DNA of 55,618 nucleotides, from the NCBI GenBank assembly GCA_035536185.1, contig DATLOM010000079.1, forward strand, positions 1-55,618. Direction: 5' to 3'. The position numbers and the translations under genes were made by a program. The notes under the pieces are model-generated. The model ran no database searches and had not been told where the DNA came from. It saw nothing but the letters and a program-made list of their open reading frames with translations. The number at the start of each line of letters is the position of its first letter. Positions within the stretch are counted from its first letter, which is position 1. Positions 49,570-55,618 of this stretch are shown piece by piece. The stretch is from GCA-2861595 sp035536185 (GTDB lineage: Bacteria; Actinomycetota; Acidimicrobiia; Acidimicrobiales; GCA-2861595).

Positions 49570-50739
49570 TTGAAACGCATTAAGCAGTTCATCGTCATGG
49601 CGGTGGTGGCTCTCGTCGGAACCGCGACCGTCAGCATAAGCCCGGCATCGGCCGGGCCCGTGAGCCTGGCCTGCGGCAGCACGCACACGGGTTCGTCATC
49701 CGGCAGCCCTTATAACCTCAGTGGGGGCGTAACAGGCTGCACGAACAATGGCATCACTCTCGCCGGAGCCAACTACACCTTTGACCTGAACGGTAACGAC
49801 GTCTCCTGTGTGGACGGGACCCCTGGTGACGGAGTTGCCATTCACATCACCGGGACCAACATCACGCTCATCGACTCCAGCACTGGCAACGCGGGTGAGG
49901 TCCAGTTCTGCGATGTCGGTGTTCTCATATCCGGCGCTCCAGTTCGACAGGCTTTCAACACCGTCGACGGCATCGACGTGCACAAAAACCAGGGGGACCA
50001 GTGCCTCACCACTGGCGGTGACGGCATCTTGATGGACGTCTCGGACAGGAACACCGTCAAGAACAACGTCGTCACCGAGAACGGGCCCTATGGTGGCATC
50101 ACCATTCTCGGGGGATCCAGCTACAATACCGTCGACAACAATGACGTGAATGACAACGCCTGGCCCGTCATGTGCACCCCGGCGGCTACAGCGTTCTACT
50201 ACTACGAGACCGACGGTATCCGCCTCGAGCCCAACGCCAAGAACAACACCATCAGCAACAACCGGGTCGCGCGCAGCGGCCTTGACGGCATAGCAGTATT
50301 CAACCCAACTGTCAGCCAACCGGATAACCCCCAGAACCCGCAAGACCCCCAAAACTTCAACAACTTCGTGACGGGCAACACCCTTACCGACAATGGAACT
50401 ACTGTGCCACCCAGTGAGCCGGGCTACACCTTCCAGGAAGCCCGTGAAGGTGATGGCATCCGTGTCTTCGACGCTGCTGTCGCCAACCAGATTAACGACA
50501 ACACCGTCTGTGGCAGCCAAGGCAACGGCATCTACGCCGGGGTTGGAGGGAACTTCCTCAACGACAACAAGTCAGGAACCGTTGCTGAGTGCGGCGCCAA
50601 CGATAACCACAAGGCCGGAACTGCAAATGGTTATTGGGACCTGAACGATTCCGATTTGCCTCCGGGTCCCGGGCCTTGCACGAACGTCTGGATGGGAAAT
50701 ACAGCAACCCATGTCAACGTCACCTGCACGCTTCTTTGA
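49570..50739 (+). CDS. Secreted right-handed beta-helix protein
   Basis: 389 residues. TTG 49570 is chosen: GGAGGA at 49561-49566 is the ribosome site, and the product then starts with a normal signal peptide (LKRIKQFIVMAVVALVG ... SPASA). The ATG at 49546 would place that site inside the gene. The mature part is a parallel beta-helix with turns such as NTVKNNVVTENGPYGGITI, NTVDNNDVNDN, NTISNNRVARSGLDGIAVF and NQINDNTVCGSQGNGIY, and many Asn ladders. Related folds include pectate lyases and alginate epimerases; no catalytic site is evident. It has no C-terminal anchor and may be released. Confidence 0.82.
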   Translation: MKRIKQFIVMAVVALVGTATVSISPASAGPVSLACGSTHTGSSSGSPYNLSGGVTGCTNNGITLAGANYTFDLNGNDVSCVDGTPGDGVAIHITGTNITLIDSSTGNAGEVQFCDVGVLISGAPVRQAFNTVDGIDVHKNQGDQCLTTGGDGILMDVSDRNTVKNNVVTENGPYGGITILGGSSYNTVDNNDVNDNAWPVMCTPAATAFYYYETDGIRLEPNAKNNTISNNRVARSGLDGIAVFNPTVSQPDNPQNPQDPQNFNNFVTGNTLTDNGTTVPPSEPGYTFQEAREGDGIRVFDAAVANQINDNTVCGSQGNGIYAGVGGNFLNDNKSGTVAECGANDNHKAGTANGYWDLNDSDLPPGPGPCTNVWMGNTATHVNVTCTLL

Positions 50740-50741
50740 GT

Positions 50742-50828
50742 GCACCATCCGTAGTGGTGCCTGCCACCCACAACTGAGGTGACACTGAGGGCCCCGTAGA
50801 AGAGGCGAAAAGCTTCTTCTGCGGGGTC
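50742..50828 (+). terminator. Two hairpins after the beta-helix gene
   Basis: GCACCA-TCCGTAG-TGGTGC (50742-50760) is followed by CCCCG-T-AGAAGA paired with TCTTCT-G-CGGGG around GGCGAAAAGCT (50792-50825). The second is long and stable. They separate the secreted cluster from the regulator. Confidence 0.7.
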
Positions 50829-50875
50829 CTTGGGCGCGTTCCAGCCACGATGACCACACACCCAGGCCCACGACG

Positions 50876-51550
50876 ATGATCAAGGTTTTTGCGTCAGATG
50901 CTCAGCCATTGCTCTCGGAGTCGCTCCGCGTGGCTCTTGCGACGTTCCCGGACCTCGAGCCCATCCAGGAACACGCTGCCATTGCCGCTGACGCCATCGA
51001 GGCGGTCGAGCGGCACGAGCCGGACGTGGTGCTGCTCGACTACTGGATGCCCGGCATCGACGGGCCCGGCGCCAGCGCCAAGGTGCTCTCCCGGCTCCAT
51101 GGGTTCAAGGTGATCTTCCTCTCCTGGTTCTACGCCAACAAGCCCTGGTTCGACGCGCCGGGAGACATCGAGCGAGTATTGGCGGCGGGGGCAGTTGGTT
51201 TCCTCCCCAAGCACTGCCGGCTGGAGCACGTCGCGGAGGCCATCCGCTGTGCCCATGGGGGCGAGGCACCGGTGATGAAGGAGTACCTCGACGAGTTGAT
51301 CGGCAGGATGAGGGGCCGGCGCGAGCATGCGAGTGAGATCTGGGAGCAACTGGCCCGCCTCACGCCACGGGAGATCGAGATCCTCCAGGTGCTCGCCGAC
51401 GGCATGTCGGTGACCGAGGCGGCGGCCGCACTCTTCATCAGTCCCGCCACGATGCGGACACATGTGCAGCGGATCTTGCACAAGACCGGGACACACTCAC
51501 AGGTCGCGGCCATTGCCAAGGCTCGCAACTACGGGATCATCTGTGGCTGA
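50876..51550 (+). CDS. LuxR-type response regulator, intact copy
   Basis: 224 residues. Receiver (1-120): DAQPLLSESLRVAL, VVLLDYWMPGIDG (phosphoacceptor Asp ~55), FLSW and GFLPKH (Lys ~112). NarL/LuxR-type helix-turn-helix (about 155-220): LTPREIEILQVLADGMSVTE, then ATMRTHVQRILHKTGTHSQV. It matches the broken regulator at 3475-4121 through both domains. Lying at the end of the second secreted cluster, it is a candidate controller of that cluster. No histidine kinase gene is in the window. An aromatic insert (WFYANKPWFDAPGD) in the receiver is unusual. Confidence 0.88.
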   Translation: MIKVFASDAQPLLSESLRVALATFPDLEPIQEHAAIAADAIEAVERHEPDVVLLDYWMPGIDGPGASAKVLSRLHGFKVIFLSWFYANKPWFDAPGDIERVLAAGAVGFLPKHCRLEHVAEAIRCAHGGEAPVMKEYLDELIGRMRGRREHASEIWEQLARLTPREIEILQVLADGMSVTEAAAALFISPATMRTHVQRILHKTGTHSQVAAIAKARNYGIICG

Positions 51551-51944
51551 CCCCGACATGGAACGGGTGCCCGGGTGGCGTATCGGATGCCTCCTTGTCG
51601 TGGCCGGCTCAGTGCTGGCTCTTGGCGGCTGCTCAGACGATCCCGAGGTAGAGCCCGTGACCGACACGAGCACGACCACTGTGGTGGTCACCACGACCAT
51701 CACGGCACCTCCGACCGCAACGGTTCCAACGACGACGGCGACGGCACCGCCTACTCCCGGGCCTCCGGCGGCGCCGCCACCGACATTGGGGGGCGGGCGA
51801 GCCAGTGGGGTCAATGGCCTGGGGGGCACGTACTACGCCGATTGCGATGCCGCTCGCACCGCCGGCGCCGCCCCTCTCCATCGCGGCAGTCCGGGATATC
51901 GCCCCGAGTTGGACCCGGACGGAGACAGCACCGCCTGCGAGTAG
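51543..51944 (+). CDS. Excalibur-domain lipoprotein
   Basis: 133 residues from GTG 51543 (overlapping the regulator stop); ATG 51558 is an alternative. The lipobox is VLALGGC, so the protein should be lipid-anchored outside the membrane. A Thr/Pro-rich spacer (about 40-85) leads to an Excalibur domain, YYADCDAARTAGAAPLHRGS then LDPDGDSTACE, with two Cys and the DPDGD calcium-type loop. The gene for lgt, the enzyme that lipidates such proteins, is next. Confidence 0.75.
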   Translation: MADPDMERVPGWRIGCLLVVAGSVLALGGCSDDPEVEPVTDTSTTTVVVTTTITAPPTATVPTTTATAPPTPGPPAAPPPTLGGGRASGVNGLGGTYYADCDAARTAGAAPLHRGSPGYRPELDPDGDSTACE

Positions 51945-52022
51945 TCGGGGCTGAGTCGACGGCATCAACCGGACCGGCCGATCCGGCGGTGCTGCGCCCG
52001 CACAGCCGCTAGACAGGACGCC

Positions 52023-53075
52023 GTGCTCGGCGTCATCTCCTACGACCCGCTCGTCCACATCGAGGTCGGCCCGCTCTCGATCTCGCCCCATGGCATCGGC
52101 ATCGCCGTCGGCTTCCTGATCGGCGCCCGCCTCCTGCTCCCCGCGGCCAAGGCCAAGGGTATGACCGAGGACGACGTCTACGCCTGCCTCACCCGGGCGG
52201 CCATCGGCGCCATCGTCGGCGCCCGCCTCGCCTACGCCGTGAACCACGCCGGCGACTTCGATTCGGTGCTCGAGGTCCTCAAGGTCTGGGAAGGCGGCAT
52301 CTCCCTGCTCGGGGGCATCTTCGGCGCCATCGCCGCCGCCATGCCGGAGATGAAGAAGCGGGGCATGTCGTTCTGGAAGGCCATGGACGCGGCGGCACCC
52401 GGCATGGCCCTCGGCATCACCATCGGGCGCATCGGCGACCTGGTGGTGGCCGACCACCTGGGCAAGGTCACCGACTTCTTCCTCGGGTACCGCTGCCCCC
52501 CGGCGTCGGTGGAGACGGCCTCGCGTTGCGTGTCCGGCACGATCGTCCACCAGACGGCGCTCTATGACCTGCTCCTGACGGCGGTGCTGCTGGCCGTCCT
52601 GCTGCGCCTGCGCCGCACGCATCGCTTCGACGGGTTCCTCATCATGGTCTTCGGCGCCTGGTACGGCACCCAGCGGATCATCGAGGACTTCCTGCGCGAG
52701 GACGTCCGTCACTTCGGCCTCACCGGCAGCCAGATGACCGCCATCGTCACCGTCGTCGTCTGCCTGAGCTGGCTGGTCCTCGCCCGGCGCACCCCCCGCT
52801 GGGGCCGGTGGGACGACAAGCGAGCGGAGGCTGACGCCACTGGGTCCGAAGCCGGCACACCAGACGAGCCAGGCGCGCCTGGCAAGGCTGAGGCCCTTGA
52901 GGAGCCCGACGTGCGCCACGAGCCGGACGTCCCTCACCCCCTTGAGGAGCCCGGCGTGCCTGACGAACTGGACGAGCCCGACGAGCTTGGCGAGCGGGCC
53001 GGCGCCGAAGCGGCAGAGGCCCCCCGGCCGGCGCCTACGATGGCCGCTCCCGGCGAGCAGAACGAAGAGGAGTGA
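52023..53075 (+). CDS. lgt: Prolipoprotein diacylglyceryl transferase
   Basis: 350 residues with about seven membrane helices. Lgt blocks are VGPLSISPHGIGIAVGFLIG (His in the first region), GGISLLGGIFGA, PGMALGITIGRIGDLVVADH and FLIMVFGAWYGTQRIIEDFL. The signature normally GRxGNFxNxE is GRIGDLVVADHLG here, so the conserved Asn is Asp. It transfers diacylglyceryl from phosphatidylglycerol to lipobox cysteines. A ~85-residue Glu/Pro/Asp-rich cytoplasmic tail follows the last helix. Confidence 0.9.
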   Translation: MLGVISYDPLVHIEVGPLSISPHGIGIAVGFLIGARLLLPAAKAKGMTEDDVYACLTRAAIGAIVGARLAYAVNHAGDFDSVLEVLKVWEGGISLLGGIFGAIAAAMPEMKKRGMSFWKAMDAAAPGMALGITIGRIGDLVVADHLGKVTDFFLGYRCPPASVETASRCVSGTIVHQTALYDLLLTAVLLAVLLRLRRTHRFDGFLIMVFGAWYGTQRIIEDFLREDVRHFGLTGSQMTAIVTVVVCLSWLVLARRTPRWGRWDDKRAEADATGSEAGTPDEPGAPGKAEALEEPDVRHEPDVPHPLEEPGVPDELDEPDELGERAGAEAAEAPRPAPTMAAPGEQNEEE

Positions 53076-53078
53076 TCG

Positions 53079-53309
53079 GTGGAAGTGCGCATCGGCATCA
53101 CCCAGACACCGAAGGAGCTCGAGCTCGAGCTCGACGCCGAGGCCGACGACCTCGTCAAGACCGTCGACAAGGCTCTCGGCAAGGACGGCGGCACCCTCTG
53201 GCTCACCGACCGCAAGGGCCGCCGGGTGGGCGTGCCTTCGGCCAAGGTCGCCTACGTGGAGATCGGATCGGGTCACGAAGAGCGCCGGGTCGGCTTCGGC
53301 GCCCCGTAG
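53079..53309 (+). CDS. DUF3107 family protein
   Basis: 76 residues from GTG 53079, three bases after lgt. VEVRIGITQTPKELELEL, then LWLTDRKGRRVGVPSAKVAYVEIG, is the DUF3107 pattern, a small ATP-binding-associated actinobacterial protein of unknown function. It is followed by two Get3-like ATPases. Confidence 0.85.
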   Translation: MEVRIGITQTPKELELELDAEADDLVKTVDKALGKDGGTLWLTDRKGRRVGVPSAKVAYVEIGSGHEERRVGFGAP

Positions 53310-53343
53310 CGCCACAGATCCTCCGCCCTCCCGCCCCGCCCGG

Positions 53344-54300
53344 GTGACCCACCTCCTCGACCGCAAGCTCCTCCTCGTCACGGGCAAGGGGGGAGTGGGC
53401 AAGACCAGTGTGGTGGCCGCGCTGGCCCTCCTCGCCTCTTCGTGGGGCAAGCGCACCCTCGCCTGCGAGGTCGATCCCAAGGGCAACCTCTCCGCCTTCC
53501 TCGAGACCGGGCCCACCACCTTCAAGGAGCGGGAGGTCCACCCTCACCTCTTCGCCATGGCCATGGACACCGAGGAGTCGCTCAAGGAGTACCTGGCGCT
53601 GAACCTCAAGCTGCCGCTCATGACCCGCTTCGGGCCCCTCACGCCGCTGGCCCGGATGTTCGAGTTCGTGGCGACGGCCGCCCCCGGCGTCAAGGAGATC
53701 CTCACCATCGGCAAGCTGGCCTACGAGGTCCGCCAGGGCAACTACGACCTGGTCGTGGTCGACGCCTCGGCCACGGGCCATGTGGTCGGGCAGCTCGCCG
53801 CTCCGCAGGCCATAAACGAGCTCGTGCAGGTCGGCCTCATCCGTGAGCAGACGGCGTGGATGCTCGACATCCTCTCCGACCCCGCGCAGACCGGGCTGGT
53901 GATCGTGACCACTCCCGAGGAGATGCCGGTATCCGAGACCATTGACCTAGCCGGGCGGATCGCCACCGAGACCATCGTCAACCTGGCCGCCGTGGTGGTG
54001 AACCGGGTGCTGCCCGAGCTGTTCGGGCGGGGCGAGGAGGAGGTCTTCGAGCGGGTGACCACTCCCGAGCGGGTCGCCGCGCTGACCGCAGCCGCCGGCT
54101 CCGAGGTGGCCCCCATCCTGGAGGCGGCGCGCCTGGCCGTCACCCTGCGTCGTACCCGCGCCGACCACCTCGAGCGCCTGCGCCAGGGACTGGCCGCCGA
54201 CATGGCCATGCTCTACCTCCCGTACCTGTTCGTGCGCAGCCACGGCCTCCGGTCGAGCCGCCAGATGGCCGAGGCGCTGGCCGCCGAGCTGGGCATCTGA
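53344..54300 (+). CDS. Get3/ArsA-like ATPase, first of a pair
   Basis: 318 residues from GTG 53344. P-loop LLVTGKGGVGKTSVVAAL with the extra Lys of the SIMIBI class, then CEVDPKGNLSAFL, VVDASATGHVV (A-loop region) and TTPEEMPVSET. The pair order matches the two-gene anion-ATPase locus of mycobacteria and relatives. Metal-binding ArsA cysteines are not seen, so an arsenite pump role is unlikely; a targeting or chaperone role is inferred. Confidence 0.88.
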   Translation: MTHLLDRKLLLVTGKGGVGKTSVVAALALLASSWGKRTLACEVDPKGNLSAFLETGPTTFKEREVHPHLFAMAMDTEESLKEYLALNLKLPLMTRFGPLTPLARMFEFVATAAPGVKEILTIGKLAYEVRQGNYDLVVVDASATGHVVGQLAAPQAINELVQVGLIREQTAWMLDILSDPAQTGLVIVTTPEEMPVSETIDLAGRIATETIVNLAAVVVNRVLPELFGRGEEEVFERVTTPERVAALTAAAGSEVAPILEAARLAVTLRRTRADHLERLRQGLAADMAMLYLPYLFVRSHGLRSSRQMAEALAAELGI

Positions 54301-54304
54301 TCCG

Positions 54305-55477
54305 GTGACCAGGCCCGCCCCCCGCGCCGGCTCGGTGGAGCAGCTGGTCGCGGCCAAGGAGATCGTCGTCACCTGCGGCTCGGGTGGGGTCGGCAAGACC
54401 ACCACCGCCGCCGCGCTGGCCGCCATGGCCGCCGTGCGCCAGGGCGGCAAGGTGCTGGTGCTGACCATCGACCCCGCCCGCCGCCTGGCCGACGCCCTCG
54501 GCGTGGGCGCACTGGGCAACGAGGCCACCAGGGTGCCGGCCGCCGAGTTCAAGGCCGCCGGCGTTCCCAATCCCCGCGGTGAGCTGTGGGCGGCCATGCT
54601 CGACACCAAGCAGTCGTGGGACGACCTGGTCATGCGCCACGCCCCCGACAAGCGCACGGCCAAGCGCATCCTGGCCAACAAGCTCTACGAGAACATCACC
54701 GGGCGGTTCGTGCAGAGCCACGAGTACATCGCCATGGAGCGCCTATACGACCTGCACAACGAGGGTCGCTTCGACCTCATCGTGGTGGACACGCCGCCCA
54801 CCCGCAACGCCATCGACTTCCTCCAGGCCCCCGAGCGCATGGCCGAGTTCTTCTCCAGCCGATTCCTCAAGATCCTCACCGCTCCCTACCGCAGCTCGAT
54901 GCTGAACTTCGCGTCGAAGCCGTTCTTCACCGTGGCCGACCGCGTCCTCGGCTCGCAGTTCCTCCACGACATCGCCCAGTTCTTCTCCCTCATGCAGACG
55001 ATGGCCCCGGGTTTCGTCGAGCGGGCCAAGGCCGTCAGCCGGCTGCTCCGGGACCACCGCACCACCTACGTGGTGGTGTCCACGCTGGAGGCGGCGCCCC
55101 TCCACGAAGCCGAGTTCTTCGTGGACGAGCTGACGTCCAAAGGCTTCCACCTCGGCGCCGTCGTGCTCAACAAGGTGCTCCCGCCCTGGCTCCTCGCCGA
55201 CGAGCCCGCCCGCCTGGCCGACCACCTCCGGGAGGAGCGCCCCGCCATCGCCGCCACCGTCGGCGCGGCGCTCGGTGCCGACCCCGCGCAGACCGAGCGC
55301 GTGCTGGCCGAGGTGGCCGACGCCTTCACGAACTACCAGCTCGTGGCCACCCGCGAGGCCGAGCAGCAGGCCCAGCTCGCCGCTGCACCCGAGGTCCTCG
55401 TCACCGTCCCCGCCTTCGACGCAGACGTCCACGACCTCACGGGACTCCTCAAGATCGGCGACGCCCTCTTCCGCTGA
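54305..55477 (+). CDS. Get3/ArsA-like ATPase, second of a pair
   Basis: 390 residues from GTG 54305, four bases after the first. P-loop VVTCGSGGVGKTTTAAALAA, TIDPARRLADALGVG, VVDTPPTRNAIDFL and VVSTLEAAPLHEAEFF. The longer middle region is typical of the second member in actinobacteria. Both genes probably work as a heteromer (inference from adjacency and family). Confidence 0.88.
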   Translation: MTRPAPRAGSVEQLVAAKEIVVTCGSGGVGKTTTAAALAAMAAVRQGGKVLVLTIDPARRLADALGVGALGNEATRVPAAEFKAAGVPNPRGELWAAMLDTKQSWDDLVMRHAPDKRTAKRILANKLYENITGRFVQSHEYIAMERLYDLHNEGRFDLIVVDTPPTRNAIDFLQAPERMAEFFSSRFLKILTAPYRSSMLNFASKPFFTVADRVLGSQFLHDIAQFFSLMQTMAPGFVERAKAVSRLLRDHRTTYVVVSTLEAAPLHEAEFFVDELTSKGFHLGAVVLNKVLPPWLLADEPARLADHLREERPAIAATVGAALGADPAQTERVLAEVADAFTNYQLVATREAEQQAQLAAAPEVLVTVPAFDADVHDLTGLLKIGDALFR

Positions 55478-55486
55478 GCTGCTGCG

Positions 55487-55618
55487 CTAGGGACAGGCGC
55501 CGGCGGTGCCTTCGCCGGCCCCGACAGCGCCGAACTGGTCGGCCGCCGACACGCGGTACGCGACCGGCGCTTTCGTGAGCGAGATCGGATCGCTGATGTA
55601 GACCTTCGTGCGGCCGTC
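55487..55618 (-). CDS. C-terminal end of a secreted Fn3-type protein (partial)
   Basis: A 43-residue tail from the right edge, DGRTKVYISDPISLTK then VAYRVSAADQFGAVG and ending GACP at TAG 55489-55487. AYRVSAADQFG fits the last strands of a fibronectin type III-like fold. The rest lies outside the window. It converges on the Get3-like pair. Confidence 0.5.
   Translation of the reverse strand, partial: DGRTKVYISDPISLTKAPVAYRVSAADQFGAVGAGEGTAGACP

Noticed and set aside
54715..54735. Further copy of the CGAGTACAT palindrome arm
   Set aside because: A single CGAGTACATC inside a conserved coding stretch of the Get3-like gene, with no opposite arm.

Overview
The window is a GC-rich, GTG-start-rich chromosomal segment. 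It probably comes from a soil or freshwater actinobacterium close to the class Acidimicrobiia. That placement is an inference from family content: DUF3107, paired Get3/ArsA-like ATPases, a SufR-like regulator, 42-residue GYWLxxxDGGVFxFG repeats, an F420-type nitroreductase remnant and a class E sortase. No rRNA, convincing tRNA, insertion sequence or CRISPR array was seen.

Layout. 1-4250 is decayed or rearranged: a frameshifted nitroreductase, an ECF sigma/META/RDD operon, the tail of an acyl-CoA dehydrogenase, a broken LuxR-type response regulator and an orphan C-terminal membrane anchor. 4329-11919 is a first set of secreted proteins: a small WAC-type protein, a giant beta-helix/Fn3 protein split in two frames, and a membrane-anchored BNR propeller. 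12076-18870 holds an MBL-fold hydrolase, an M23 peptidase with repeats, DUF427, a zinc alcohol dehydrogenase, a GT4 glycosyltransferase divergent from gmd, and a GlsB-like protein. 18946-28707 is a cytochrome c maturation locus (ccdA, then ccmABCDEFGHI) with a sortase on the opposite strand. 30151-33343 is an Fe-S locus: cysteine desulfurase and a SufR-like repressor, divergent from mrp. 33456-38761 has a cytochrome b pseudogene, a kelch protein, a dGTPase-like HD protein and two CooC-type ATPases. 39012-51550 is a second, intact secreted set: two WAC-type anchored proteins, a 1742-residue SBBP/IPT/kelch giant, two BNR propellers, a beta-helix protein and an intact LuxR-type regulator. 51543-55477 holds an Excalibur lipoprotein, lgt, DUF3107 and two Get3-like ATPases. 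The end of another secreted protein runs off the right edge.

Two things stand out. First, all four gaps in the ccm operon (A-B, B-C, D-E, F-G) are filled by a short stop-free ORF. Each overlaps the gene before and after by four bases (RTGA), and each begins with a partial copy of the start of the downstream gene. Three of the four contain repeats: 27-bp tandem units, large palindromes and ~120-bp tandem units. The gaps look like duplications of gene starts that kept translational coupling.

Second, the two secreted-protein sets are related. The giant proteins share an uncharacterised C-terminal domain of about 140 residues, each giant is followed by a homologous six-Asp-box propeller, and each set has a related LuxR-type regulator (one intact, one broken). 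This may be an undescribed cell-surface system.
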